In this document: in pieces, positions 1 through 11,655 of the stretch | Position numbering within the stretch: position 1 is the first letter of the stretch | Layout of the letters: each line of letters begins with the position of its first letter | Assembly (NCBI GenBank): GCA_030278955.1 | Contig: JAOANR010000001.1 | Location: 40,140,890-40,204,889, forward strand | DNA from: Hygrophila difformis | Lineage: Eukaryota; Streptophyta; Magnoliopsida; Lamiales; Acanthaceae | DNA: 64,000 nt | Reading direction: 5' to 3' | The notes under the pieces: model-generated | Database searches by the model: none | Told to the model about the DNA's origin: nothing | Seen by the model: only the letters and a program-made list of their open reading frames with translations | Program-made: the position numbers and the translations under genes

Positions 1-1653
1 TTATAAGATAGGGGTTATATATGTATAAGAAGTAGAAGTGAGTAGTTGATGCCCCAAGAAATGGGTATCAATTCTGATGCTATTATAAGTTGATTCTCTC
101 GCTTTGTCGAAATGACATCGCGAGAGTATTGAAATAGCCTCTCTTAAAACACAGTTATCTGGATATATCCTCGCATCATCTTTTAGGATGAAGCGTGGCT
201 TTATCCTTATGCGAAGTAAATGATCAAGTCTTATAACTGTCATAACTACCCTCTGGAATTTCTGTTCAGGAAAAATAATGAGTACAGAACCGCTCACATC
301 CAAATTCGTAAACTTAGAGTTGTTAATTCTTAAACATTATCATGCGATGATTAACACTGCATGGGTCTTTAGGAACCTTTTGGAGTTCTGAACATTAATC
401 TCTGTGATTTCTCCCGAATTTGTGATCAAGACATAATATCAACAGAAAATCGATTGAATTCACAATTCTGCCAGTTCATTCCTAACTCGGTTACAATATT
501 CAAACTTCTTGTGTAATTAGAACGAACAAATTACGAATTTAAGATATGAAAGTATTATGATCTTCGAGAATCAAATTATCGATGTGATGCAAATTCCAAA
601 AAGTGAACATTGTAGTTGAGGTTTATACTTCTCTGAAACAGAATTGAGAAATGAAAATTGAAACCAGAAAGATAAGAAATGCACGATTTGATAACCGATC
701 ATTCATCATGTATCTTGAATAGCAAAGAATTATTAAAAATGAATACACCTGGAAATCTGATTACAATCAGAATAATGCAAAGGTGAGCGAAGAAGTCGGA
801 AGTTAGATGGTGATCGTCGTGATGGATGAACAAGCATTCCGTTAGCAATTCTTCTTCCAGGGTATCCTCAAACTAATCTACTAAAAATATTCTGAAGAAA
901 ATCTACTGCGAAATTGAATTACAAATCTGAAGAACTTAAGTAAATTGCAGTGAAACGTAAACCCTAGCTAACCTACCTACTGAATTCTAAAAGTGAACTG
1001 GAGAATAAAATTGAGCTATTCTCTTCAATCTCCCGCTACTTGAGCTGATCCCCCAAGGGTCTTATTTATAGATGGGCGTTGTAACTACTTCAGCCTTGGA
1101 TGATAACCGCTCGCATCAGAATAGCTCTCCTCTAGCTTTGTCCAGTTCCTTCAAAGCGAGAGTCAGAAATGTAATTATCTTTCTTGACAAGGCGAGATCT
1201 CACAGTTTCTTCAAAGAGTTTGCTTCTCGTCATAATATCTAAAGCTTCCTGTCTTGCACAGACTTTCTTTCCTCGCGATGTCAAACAATCATCGCGTGGA
1301 CTTCAGCGTCTGAACATTTTCCTTAGATCTTTTCCTGATTTCGTATGTAAGTCCTCGCACCATTCCCTCTTTCCTCGCTATGTCTTTTTCCATCTTCTGC
1401 TGCTTTCCAGCTTAACTTCCTGCTAAATGACAAAGCGTGAGTCAGTTCAAACATAGCGTGCGAGACTTGCAATGAAAACTTAGAATTTCAAGCCATTTTC
1501 AGTGTAATTCCAACTTCTTCACAATCTTAGTTCTTCTTCCATCTTTTCTGATCTTCCATGATTATTCATTAAAAACTAATGGAATTAAGAACAAAAGATC
1601 ATCATTAAGACACTAAATTGGACGCAAATGATAGTCATAAAAGACTGTCATCA
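1..1653 (-). mobile_element. LTR fragment, Athila/Tat-type Ty3/gypsy (cut by window edge)
   Basis: Read on the minus strand from 1653, this begins TGATGACAGTC and matches the plus-strand segment starting at 35164 nearly base for base for about 300 bp before the two diverge. The 35164 copy is followed 1.8 kb later by a tRNA-Asp primer-binding site, so both are read as 5' ends of the same LTR family. Just inside the start is a small hairpin (GACAGTC, loop, GACTGTC-like). No coding potential is seen; the open frames here are short. The junction with the copia element lies at 1653/1654, so this LTR either inserted into that element or recombined with it and removed its 3' part. Lineage is inferred from the partner copy. 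Confidence 0.6.
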
Positions 1654-2526
1654 ATCGGCTTGATAGCGAGCACATACACCAACTGCATAGCTTATTCTGG
1701 TCGACTTGCAGCTAGGTATAGAAGACTCCCTATGATGCTTCGATAGAGTTTTTAATCCACACTTTGACCACTCACCCTATAGGAGTTCGGACCGGTTTGC
1801 TGGACTCCATTCCGAACTTTTTAACAATGTTCCGAGCATATTTCGTTTGGCTAAGAAATATACCATCTTTCTTTTGTGCAACCCGCAAGCCAAGAAAATA
1901 TGTTAGTTCCCCAACCATGCTCATTTCGAACTCCTTACCCATTATTTCGATGAAGTGGTCTTTGAGCACATGATGTGTTGATCCAAAGACTATGTCATCT
2001 ACATAGACTTGAGCAATTAGAATTCCTTTGCTTTCTCTAAAGTCTTGTCAAGACTTCTTCTTTCAAATCCATGTTCGAGCAGGTACTTGGAGAGCCTCTC
2101 ATACCAAGCCCTAGGAGCTTGTTTTAAGCCGTATAGAGCTTTGTTGAGCCTGTAGACATGTTGCGGATGATGAGGGTCCTCAAATTCTTTGGGCTGATGC
2201 ACGTATACTTCCTCATTGGGCCATCCACTTAGAAATGCACTCTTGACATCCATTTGAAAGAGCTTGAATCCTAAGGAACATGCAATGGATAATAGAAGTC
2301 GAACTGCTTCAAGTCTGGCTACAGGGGCAAATGTCTCACTGAAGTCCACTCCTTCAACCTGCATGTAGCCTTGAGCAACTAGGCGCGCCTTGTTTCTTGT
2401 AATATTTCCTTTTCCATCACTTTTGTTGCGAAAGATCCACTTGGTGCCGATAATGTTTTTGTCTGTGGGTCTTTCAACAAGAGTCCATACTTCATTTCTC
2501 TTGAACTGAATTAGTTCATCCTGCAT
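1654..2526 (-). pseudogene. copia reverse transcriptase remnant
   Basis: This region encodes the copia RT: the motif WTLVERPTDKNIIGTKW at its start, the ARLVAQGY block, FQMDVKSAFL, and [15 protein letters not shown]. The catalytic YVDD lies near 1990-2001. After a frameshift near 2030 the frame resumes with the YFLGLRVAQ block and then degenerates to the VGVCARYQ motif next to the junction at 1654. In an intact element it would copy the RNA genome into cDNA. RNase H is missing because the element is cut here. Confidence 0.85.
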
Positions 2527-2559
2527 GGCATTTATCTAGTGTTCATCCTGGAGAGCCTC

Positions 2560-3927
2560 TTAAACTTTGGATGGTTCGATCTTGGAGGTATAGCAGTGCA
2601 AGCCAGCTAGCTCTTTGAAGTCGATCTTTTTCCCTCGGCTTTTCCTCCTTTCATTGACATCGCCTATTATGTCTTTAGGATCATGGTGTTTGTGAATGCG
2701 TCCGTTGAGATCTTTCTGAGGCTCAGAGTCATGTGACATGGCATCCATATAGGGAGTTTGGACTTCTTCAGTGGACACTTCCCCAGTAGTGGTTCGTTCA
2801 GCACTGTTTTGACCAGCATTCTGACAACTAGGTAATGTTGATGGAATTTCATCATCATTTAGACAAGCAGGATCTTTGCATGAGACATCTTCTATAGCAA
2901 CATTTGTGGACTCAAGAACTTTCCTGGTCTTTGGAATATATATCATGTATGCTCTGCTTGTGATAGAGTATCCCACAAACACTCCTTCATGACTCTTTTC
3001 TTGGAATTTTCCCATATGTTCCCTGTCATTTAAGACAAAACATTTGCTACCAAAGATATGAAAATAAGTGATAGATGTCTTTTTACCGTTCCATATCTCA
3101 TATGGAGTCATGAGGGAGTTAGGTCTCAAGTAGACCTGATTTATGGTATAGCATGCAGTGTTGATAGCCTCAGCCCATAAGAACTCAGCTACATTTTTGG
3201 CATTTAGCATGACTCTTGACATTTCTTGCAGGGTGCGATTTTTCCTTTCAACTACTCCATTTTGTTGAGGAGTTTTTGGTGCTGAGAATTCATGCTTGAT
3301 TCCATGAGCCGTGCAATATTCTTCAAAGGATTGATTTTCAAATTCTCGTACATGATCACTTCGAATCCGCTTTACTTTAGTGTCCCTTTCGGTCATGAGA
3401 CGATTGCATAACTTCTCAAAGGCTTTGAACGTGTCACATTTTTCCCTGAGAAAGTCTACCCAAGTATATCTAGAATAATCATCAATGCACACAAAGATAT
3501 ATTTTTTACCTCCCAAGCTTTCAACCTCAGTGGGACCAATAAGGTCCATGTGTAGTAGGTCGAGACATTTAGTTGATCCGAGGTGTTCAGATAGCTTGTA
3601 TGAACTCCTGTGTTGTTTGTTCTTAACACATTCATCACAGAACTCAATGTTAGAGTTTTTGAAGTGAGGAAGGCCTTCGACAGCTTTGGTTCTACTGAGT
3701 TTGATCAGATCTTTGAAGTTAAGATGTCCAAGCTTTTCATGCCATAGCATGACGAGATTTTCACCTGCGACTGAACCAAAATTGCATGTTTGAACAATAT
3801 GATAACAATTGTTTTTAGAGCGCAAACCTCTCATGATGCATTCTTGATTTTGATCGAGCACTTGACAATCTTTCTTGGTGAACTGCACCACAAGATCCTC
3901 ATCACACAATTGACTGATGCTAATCAA
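2560..3927 (-). pseudogene. copia GAG-pre-integrase and integrase domain
   Basis: A 455-residue open stretch. It starts with the pre-integrase block (LWHEKLGHLNFKDL) and a zinc-binding CDEC-type motif. The integrase core follows: DLLHMDLIGP, FVCIDDYSRYTW, and APKTPQQNGVVERKNRTL with the catalytic Glu. A C-terminal linker carries GKKTSITYFHIFGSKCFVLNDRE. The catalytic D,D-35-E residues appear present. It is separated from the RT by an in-frame stop around 2530-2560 and from the protease by a break near 3925, so the frame is not continuous. Confidence 0.85.
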
Positions 3928-4190
3928 GTTTGCTGTAGTCCATCAACAAAGAACACTGGAGACAGTTCCCGTGAACCATTGTTCTCTATGGTCCCTTGTC
4001 CAACAAGAGCAGCCTTTTTGCCATCTCCGAATACAACATAATAACCATCAATTTCCTTGTAGTGCTTGAGCAAGTTCCTTTCACCCGTCATGTGCTTTGA
4101 GCATCCACTGTCAAAGTACCGTACTTTGTCTTTAGTTTTGTTTTTGAGAGAAAGGTAACATGACATCTGTTTTGAGCTTTGGGCACCCAT
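3924..4190 (-). pseudogene. copia aspartic protease remnant
   Basis: About 88 residues containing YFDSGCSKHMTG, the copia protease active-site motif in its D-S-G form, followed by the VVFGDGKKAALVGQGTI block. It lies between the gag coiled-coil part and the integrase part, as expected. It overlaps the end of the preceding gag frame, showing a frameshift between the two. Confidence 0.8.
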
Positions 4191-5287
4191 TCACATTTGA
4201 TGGAGATCGGCTTCATCTTGATCTTGTCATTTGGCCAGACGATGGGTCTCCCTTCTTGTAAGTGTCTGACTAAAATACCACAGCTCTTGGTTTTGTGACC
4301 TTCAAGTATGCAGTAATCACATCTGAGAGGAATGGGAGGAGGTGGACTTCTTGTCCATTTGTTCCTTTTTGCATGATGGAAAGGTTTCTTGGTAGCTTGG
4401 TGATCGCTTAGCATTCCTCCGGAGACAAACTTGCTTTTGTTTTCTCGTTTTGATGTAGATGCTTGATAACCCAAGCCTTGTTTGTCCCTGCTTGGTCTTC
4501 CCATGGCAATGACATCATCTAGCTTAGCTTTACCTTTGCTCAAAGCAGCAAGAGTACCTTCGGCTTTAGCAAGTTTTTCTTGAACTTCAGTTAGTTCGGT
4601 GTGAAGGGCATCCTTTTTGCCATGCATACTAGCATACCAGAGTCTGTAGTCATTCTTCTCTACTTCTAGATCATCATTATCTTTCTGGAGCTCTGCATTT
4701 TTCTCAAGGAGTTCATCCACTTGTTCAGACAATGTCTCGAGCTTCTTTTCAAGTTCTTGATTTTTGTCTTCGAGATTCTTGATATGTTCTTTCAGATTTC
4801 CATTCTCGACTTGAAGTTCTACCGACTCAGCAATGGATATTTCCAATTTCTCGAATGTTTCTTCATAGAGATCGTTTAGTTTGTTGATGCTCTCTTCCTG
4901 TTCCCTAACAAAAGAGTGCACCATATTAGACGAAACCATATTGACTGAGTTAGTAGAGATACCTGCTTCGTGTTCCTCATCATTTTCTGAATCCCATGTA
5001 CCGACAAAAGCCACTCCATAGTCAGGACCACTTTCACTGGACTCATTCTCATCCTCAGAATCACTGAAAGTTGCCTGATATGATTTGCTTGACTCCCTCG
5101 GTCGAAGATTGGCACAATCCCTTTTTATATGGCCTCTTCCACCACACTTAAAGCAGATGATCTCTTTGCCATCCTCAGATTTGGATGATTTGGATCTGTT
5201 TTTGTCAAATGGCTTAGAGCCTTTTGAGATGGGTTTAGAGTTTGATGTCCCTGCATCCTTCTTCTGCGATGAGCTGAATCTAGACCT
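4088..5287 (-). pseudogene. copia gag, 3' half: zinc knuckle and coiled coil
   Basis: The segment from about 5287 to 5040 carries a CCHC zinc knuckle (CFKCGGRGHIKRDC, near 5115-5155). It continues into a 308-residue open stretch (5014-4088) rich in heptad Leu/Glu/Lys repeats, a long coiled coil of roughly 130 residues, then a second Cys/His cluster (CDYCILEGHKTKSC). The coiled-coil extension is typical of SIRE-lineage gag. A frame change near 5287 separates it from the gag N-terminal part. Confidence 0.75.
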
Positions 5288-6028
5288 TCAATTTTTTAGG
5301 ATTTGATTAAGCCTTTTGGACAGCATGGCCAACTCCTCTTCATCACTGTAGTCTCCAAGATCTTCCACTGAAGAGTCCTCCATTTCTTTGGTAACGGATT
5401 TGAATGCCACTGGTTTGCTTTTACTCCTCGGGCAGTGATCCATTTCCCAAGATTGTAGGTTACCCATCAATTTATCAACCTGCAATTTGTCAAAGTCCTT
5501 GTATATCTCGAGGGCAGCCACTTTTGCGTTGAATCTTTCTGGAAGCGTCCCAATGATTTTACCTACAATGTCCTGTTGAGAATACACTTTGCCAAGCTGA
5601 AGAGCTTGGTTGGTTAGATCTCGAATGCGACCAATATATTGGCCGACAGATTCATTATCATCCATAGTAATTCTATAAAATTGAGCATCAAGTGTTATGA
5701 TTCTAGATTTCTTTACCGGTGCCATACCCTCGTAGGTATTGGCCAAAGTAGTCCAGACGTCATATGCAATCTTACATCCAGCAATCAGTCGGTATTGATC
5801 CTTTGTGAGAGCATTATGTATAGCGTTCAGGGCTTTTGAATTTTTTGATGCAGCAACCTTCTCAGTTGCAGTCCATTCACTCCTTGGCTTTAGGGTTTTC
5901 ACACCATCTTTTTCTACAACTGGAGGGTGATATTGAGTTTCTACTGCATCCCATGCCCCTTCATCTAGTGCAATGAGAAATGCCTCCATTTGATCTTTCC
6001 AATAGGCATAGTTTGATCCATCGAGCAA
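5288..6028 (-). pseudogene. copia gag, N-terminal part
   Basis: A 246-residue open stretch starting MLDGSNYAYWKDQMEAFL, the typical start of SIRE/Sireviral gag (Retrotran_gag_2/UBN2 type). It contains DVWTTLANTYEG and the LQLGKVYSQQDIVGKIIGTLPERF block. It would form the particle-forming nucleocapsid precursor. A stop at 5288 shortly before the zinc knuckle marks a frameshift relative to the downstream gag part. It begins about 70 bp after the primer-binding site; the true start may lie slightly upstream. Confidence 0.8.
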
Positions 6029-6095
6029 TGGGGGTCTGGTTACTGAACCACCTTAGTTATCCATTTCTTTGACTGGATCTCGCTGTCGAGCGTGT

Positions 6096-6108
6096 GGTTC
6101 TGATACCA
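6096..6108 (-). other. Primer-binding site, initiator tRNA-Met
   Basis: Minus-strand TGGTATCAGAACC lies two bases inside the LTR end. This is the usual plant copia primer site complementary to the 3' end of initiator tRNA-Met, and it fixes the orientation and the LTR boundary at 6111. Confidence 0.85.
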
Positions 6109-6110
6109 AT

Positions 6111-7031
6111 TGTTAGGTCCGTTTGCTAGGATAACCAGTAAACTAGTCCTGTAAAACTAGTTCAGACACCTTTCGTGGACACGTTAAACAGTTTTACTAA
6201 TGATAAGCAGCGGAATATAAATAAACTGTGGAAGAACGAACTCAAGGTTTGTTGACCCAGTTCGGCACAAGCCTACATCTGGGGGATACCAATCCAGGAG
6301 ATTTAACTACTTTTTTAACTTGATCCACAATTAAACAATAGTGATGTGAATTGCCCAACTCCGATCTCCAAGCGGCTCGAATTGTCGACCCAAAGCACTC
6401 CCCCTGCCTTGGTGAAGATCTCCCCGACTTTCCTCCAATTCCTTGAAGGCTCCTCCTCCAAGTCACCCTTGGCCGAAACCTGTTGGCAATTTCTCCTTCA
6501 CGAATGTAATCAATTTAGCTCGTGTAATGACGACTCCTCGAAAGGCTTGATTGAATTCGTCGACTTCAATCAAGAACACAGTAGCACAATCTCGATCAAG
6601 TCACCCGAGGAAGTGTTGATCGAAAATCTTCCTTCAATATGACATGATCACGAAAACTGGAAGGAATATGAATCTCTGTCTCTCTATTAATTCAATAGCA
6701 CAAGGGAGTGAGTGTGTAATGTGAGCCGTAAGCATTTCATCCCTTGGCCGGCCTATTTGAAGAGAGACCACAATCCTCCATTCCAAGGTAAGATCTTCTT
6801 ACCATAATTATACCGATCCTTAGAATGGACTTGCTCGGATTAGGAGATCTTGATTTCCAAACTTCTTGAGCACAAACCGGGCAAGAATCAGCTGACCGTT
6901 GGAGATGATCTTCATGTATATTCGTCAGCTACCCTTTCTATAAATAGTTTGTCGAACATGATCTGAGGTGGTTCGCCAAAGTAGTCCAGACATCGGTTGT
7001 GAACACATTTGCTCAAAACTGGTTCCCAACA
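6111..7031 (-). repeat. 5' LTR of the SIRE-type copia element
   Basis: The segment starts TGTTAGGTCC next to the primer site and ends GGTTCCCAACA on the plus strand, giving TG...CA ends in the element's sense. The minus-strand start TGTTGGGAACC is a common copia LTR head. The length is about 0.92 kb. There is no partner LTR in the window, so age cannot be estimated. Confidence 0.75.
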
Positions 7032-7049
7032 CACCGATATCGTTCCACA

Positions 7050-7400
7050 ATTTTAAAAAATTTCCAAAACAGTCCCACAAATATCGAATTAGACGAATCC
7101 GTCCCAAAACTACCCTAATCATAGCCGGACCCGTCCATGAACCCGGTTTTTTCGCTAATAATTTTCGAACCCGTCCCATAACTACCTAAATATCGCCGAA
7201 CCCGTCTTATAAGTACCCTAATCATCGCCGAACCCATCCCTCCATTAGGAAAGTTATGGGACGGGTTCGGCGATGATTAGCGAAAAAACCGGTTCATGGA
7301 CGGGTTCGGCAATGATGAGGGTAGTTATGGGATGGAATCGTCTAATTCGATATTTGTGGGATGGTTTCGGAAATTGAAAAAACTTACGGGACTAAATAGG
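7050..7400. repeat. Foldback repeat with about 145-bp arms
   Basis: The left arm (about 7050-7191) and right arm (about 7255-7400) are imperfect inverted copies with a short loop. Both contain an internally repeated unit of the kind ACCCGTCCCATAACTACC and CGCCGAACCCGTC. A transcript would form a long hairpin. No coding capacity and no clear TSD were identified; it may be a MITE or foldback transposon. Confidence 0.6.
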
Positions 7401-7535
7401 TTTTTTTCCCCACTGCAGGTCATTGTTGTTAGCTCAAACAGAATGCAAACCTGACAGCCTCAAATATAAATAGAAAGCCCCATCCACTCTCTCATCATCC
7501 CGGAAACATTTTATGGAGATTTGAAGCCTTGAAGA

Positions 7536-8893
7536 TAGGGTTGTACATGATTTAGTTTAGTGTGGTTTGGCACCAAATCCAAATCCAAACCCAAACCCAA
7601 ACCATTAAAAAAACTGTTTGGAAATCAACCTAAACCAAACTATTTTAGCATTTCAAACAAAACCAAATTAAACAAAAAAAAAAAACAGTTTAGTGCGGTT
7701 TGATTTTGGTTTAACCAACATTTTTAAAACAAAAAAAATCATATGAATTAGAGTCGTAAGTGTAACCAGTGGCGGATTCAGAAACTCTTATTTGGTAGGT
7801 CAAATATGAGGAAGAGTGAGCAACTAACATTAGGAAAAAAAAAAAAAAAAAAAAACGTATTCAATTTTAAAATTTTGTTACAATTTTTAAACTTATAAAA
7901 ATCAGTATATTTAGAAAAGTCATAGACTTCACTAGAGTTTGCTGGCATTGTATGTTTACATTAAAATTGATGGAGTCTAAGTCATTAGGGTGTTGGATAC
8001 CTAAAATTCTTTAAGACGTTTTAAAATTTGTATTAAATATACCTCAAAATTTTTAAGACTTGGCTCATTTTTTTTTGTAAACATTGACACTCATGTGTCA
8101 GCGAAGGTGTGTAGGAGTCCAAGGCACACAAATTATAAAGAGCGTTAAAAGGGAGGAAATGACTATAAGGTTGGAAGTAGGGGGACATGACCACTAGGCC
8201 AAGTTCTCATTCCCCTCTTTATTGAATAGATCTATTGGAGTTATGAAATCCTTAACTTTTACATACATTTATACTAAAAACAACTAACATGCTATTAAAC
8301 CCCTACTCAAATTACTCAATACTTTTCCTAAAATTACCACCTAATTCCTAGTTATATCAAAATATAAGTACTGATATTTTATTTTTTATTCTTTTTGCAC
8401 CTTGACGATTAATAGATACGCCAATGAGTGTAAAAGTCCAAATACCAAACTGCTAATTAAAAGTTCAAAAAAAAATCATAAGTTCATTATTTACAAGTCA
8501 AATACTTAATGAACTAGAACTACTAGAAGCTCTTGGGAAAAAAAAAATAAAACTACAACTATGCATAGACAACAATCTATAGCATAATAAAACAACAAAT
8601 TATGTAGTTGATGATATTATATATATAACACTGAAACATAAAAATAAATTAAAATAACTATATAAATGTAACAAAACTTCAATAAAAACTTCACCATCTT
8701 TAAATATATATATATATATATAGTGCAGTTTGCGTGGTCTGGTTTGGTTAATTTTTTTTTTCTCCAAACCAAATTTAAACCGAGACGACGGTTTGATTAA
8801 AATAACAACCAAACCACAAATTTTAAAACACAAACCAAACTAACCCGCGAAATTACGGTTTGGTCTGGTCGAACTGCACTCTGAACAGCCCTA
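7536..8893. mobile_element. Non-autonomous hAT-like DNA transposon
   Basis: The ends are inverted: TAGGGTTGTACA at 7536 and its imperfect complement TGAACAGCCCTA ending at 8893. The flanks carry an 8-bp duplication with one mismatch (CTTGAAGA at 7528-7535, CTTGAAGG at 8894-8901). An 8-bp TSD and TAGGG-type ends are hAT features. The 1358-bp interior has no transposase; it is rich in TTTGGTTT/AAACCAAA motifs near both ends and holds an older SINE, a poly(A) run (about 7836-7854) and a TA microsatellite (about 8705-8722). Confidence 0.65.
8068..8214 (-). mobile_element. tRNA-derived SINE, old copy
   Basis: On the minus strand it starts with a polymerase III A-box-like segment (TTGGCCTAGTGG, complement at 8191-8202), keeps the 3' body motif CTTTATAATTTGTGTG, and ends in an A-rich tail (T run at 8068-8076 on the plus strand). 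The better-preserved relative at 50761-50905 shares the layout and the body motif. The B box here is degraded and no TSD is visible. It is nested in the hAT-like element. Confidence 0.55.
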
Positions 8894-8901
8894 CTTGAAG
8901 G

Positions 8902-10130
8902 TAAGGAAGAACTTCCAGTTAATTAGGTAGGTATATTAGAGGAGGTTTTTGATTGTTTCCTTTAATTCTCGCACACTTCAATTCGTGTAATAGTTAGATG
9001 ATCACCACTTACCAACCCATACACAACCTCTAGATTAGATAATTTCCCATTGTTCATCCTTCTTCTTTTCTAGAAAAAAAAATGCTAAAACGGTGAACTT
9101 TTGTTAATTTTTCAATTGGGTGTGATAATTATGGAATTTTCTAATTTGGTGCATAATTTTACTAATGGTCTCCAAAATGATACCATCAGCCCTTAATCAC
9201 CCGATGGCTAATGCAACATAAGATTAGTGAAAATGATTAATTTTATTACGCTGTGTGACTGCCACGTAGGTATTAACTGTGTTTGACCTACATATAAGAA
9301 TACTTTATAACCCTAACTAATGACCCCGCCCACACCCCCTAACCTGACCCGCATATGTGTCCCCAAAACCCGGCCCTTGTGTAGGTCAAACCTATAGTCA
9401 ATGTCTATGTTACCTTGAATTATAAAACAATACTATTTATAATTTTTACATACGTTGAATTATTTTTAATTAGAAGAAAAATGTCAACGCAGATGTGAAG
9501 AGCATTGGCGAAAAATTCTAAATTCTACTATAAATACATGAAATAACTTACTTCTTCCATCCCATTTAAAATCTCATATTACTGTTGGGCACAATAGTTA
9601 AGATGGAGTTGATTTGTGAGCATATGATGGAGTTCACATAATTTTAAGAATGAAAAATTATTTCTATTTACAGAAACAAGACATTTTTTATAAGACACTC
9701 AAATATAGTAAGTAAAACATTTAATTGGGACATGTGGATTATTTTCTAAGTAAAATTACCTAGAAAGGTTTACAGAATTGAACCTAGTAGTTATGCGTGG
9801 CAAGCCCAACATATGCCCATAGTAAATTGTAAAATCCATATGGTAAAAATATAATGAGGATGTTTGAGAGTCAGCAGATCCGCTAGCAGATAGCAGATTC
9901 GGAGAGAGAATTGTGAGAGGATATGCTATTTCAATCCGCTATATGCTCCTAAATCTACCCACAACCAAACACACCCAATATTTAATACTCCTTATTAACA
10001 CAATCTTATAAAATGGTACTAAATAATACTACTTTTTTTGAAATTGATACTACTTAACAAATGAAAAATATCAAAATGACACCAATAAATAATTTTCCCC
10101 ATATATTTTTTTAGTGGAACTATTTAAGAA
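8902..10130. other. Intergenic AT-rich sequence
   Basis: No gene or complete transposon was recognised. A weak inverted pair (GTTTGACCTACA and TGTAGGTCAAAC) lies around 9280-9390, and a short MITE-like foldback with AACCAAACACACCC at its right edge may occupy about 9860-9975. Both are too degraded to delimit. Confidence 0.4.
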
Positions 10131-10740
10131 GAGTGGCTGGGGAAAAATACCGAATATACCGCATACTGCATATATCGTATCGAAAAAATACCGAGAATAC
10201 CGAAATTTTCGATATACCGTAATTTTCGGTACGGTATCATACCGTACCGTAAGATTTCGGTACGGTAACGGTATAAATTTTTTGATACCGCGGTATACCG
10301 TTACCGTACCGAACTTCAGTATAGACCGCGGTATTGGTATATCGGTATGTACCGATTGTTCGGTATGTCACTATATACCGTGATACCGTTATATGCCGTA
10401 ATACCTGTATGCTGGTATGTAGCTAAAGTTCGGTATGTCGATATATACCGCAATACCGGTATGTCGGTATGTAATAAATGTTCGGTATGTCGGTATATAC
10501 CGCGATACCGGTATATCAGTATGTACCGAATGTTCGGTATAGCGGTATATATCGAACTTACCGAAATATCGGTATGGCAACGGTATGGAAATATTTCATA
10601 CCGAAACTTTCGGTATACCGATCTTCGGTATATCGAAAGTTTCGGTACGGCAACGGTATAAAAATTTTTCATACCGTAAAGTTCGGTACGGTATACGGTA
10701 CGGCGAAATTTTTTCGGTATACCGCACCGACCCACCCCTC
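10131..10740. mobile_element. hAT-like MITE made of iterated CGGTATACCG palindromes
   Basis: The 610-bp unit begins GAGTGGCTGGGG and ends ACCCACCCCTC, an imperfect terminal inverted repeat. The flanks (TTTAAGAA before, TTAGAAGA after) look like an 8-bp TSD with slippage. The interior is almost entirely reiterated CGGTAT/ATACCG with variants, so it reads similarly on both strands and opens artificial reading frames. No transposase is present. Subterminal arrays of short motifs suggest transposase binding sites (inference). Confidence 0.65.
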
Positions 10741-11640
10741 TTAGAAGACAAACAAGAGAAAATAAAATATAATCTCACATACTTTTTGTTGAAGTCAACC
10801 AAACAAAAATGATTTAATGGAATATTAATTCGTGGGCCTAATCTGGTTTTTCTAAGAGAGAATAGAATCTTTTGAGACAATTAATGTTAAGATTCAATGA
10901 TAAGTGGTCCCATATTAGCTTAATTTATTTTATTATAGTATGGGTTTTGAGACTAAATGTTTAAATGCTCTAGCCTCTAGGGCTTATAAAAATACGTAAC
11001 ATGTGGTTAGTCAGTCCATCTTAAACAAAAACATACTACCTATTTATAATGGTACTTTCTTTGGGCCCAAGAAGGCCGTGTATAGTCTACAACTCTACAT
11101 AATTGGCTTTAAAATTATTATTAGATTGTAAATTTAAATTTATCATTAGAAAGAATGGGCTGGATTTACAACATTGGTTAGATCATCTCCAACTCAAACC
11201 TCTATTTTCATAGGAATTACAATATAAATCTCTATTTTTGTAGTATAACTACAATAACTTCATTTGTAACTCATTCGTCTATTTTTGCAATATTAAGGAA
11301 TATTCTTATTTATTTCATTTTAAATTATTTTTTAATTGTTTATAAATATTTAGAAAATTAATTTAGAATTGATCCATAATTATTCATTAATATTTTTACA
11401 TTAATTTATGATAATACATAAATTTTAAATTTTGAAAATACAAATAAAATATATAAAGAAAAAAAAAATTGCAAGTGTGAATAGTGTTAATCTAAATGGG
11501 AGGAATACTGTAACACCCTCCTAAATATGAGAGGGTGCTTTACGTAAAAATATAGGGTGCGTTGAAAATCGTCTTAGAGTTAGGTTGAAAATTTCGCTCC
11601 TTGCCCTTTTATCTTTTTTTTTAATATAGTATGTTGAAAC
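10741..11640. other. Intergenic AT-rich sequence with MITE debris
   Basis: No gene was recognised. The stretch from about 11180 (ATCATCTCCAACTCAAACC) to about 11580 (TCTTAGAGTTAGGTTG) has weak inverted ends and may be a degraded MITE of about 400 bp; no duplication was found. Confidence 0.35.
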
Positions 11641-11655
11641 AATTAGTATCATTTT

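Larger units (their letters stand above)
1654..7031 (-). mobile_element. Decayed Ty1/copia retrotransposon, SIRE type, 3' part missing
   Basis: The element runs from a 5' LTR at the high-coordinate side through primer site, gag, protease, integrase and reverse transcriptase. It stops at 1654 inside the reverse transcriptase, so the RNase H region and 3' LTR are absent. The order GAG-PR-INT-RT is the copia order. The long coiled-coil gag extension and the gag sequence resemble the SIRE lineage. The coding region is broken by several frameshifts and stops (near 5287, 4190, 3927, 2540 and 2030), so it cannot encode a working polyprotein. Confidence 0.85.

Noticed and set aside
7575..7605. AACCCAAACCCAAACC run suggesting an interstitial telomere
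   Set aside because: The plant telomere unit is TTTAGGG/CCCTAAA; these are short variable AAACCC/AAATCC repeats of the hAT-like element.
10114..10880. Many overlapping open frames of 60-140 codons on both strands rich in Tyr, Arg, Ile
   Set aside because: They arise from the CGGTATACCG repeat, which lacks stops in several frames; no protein domain is present.
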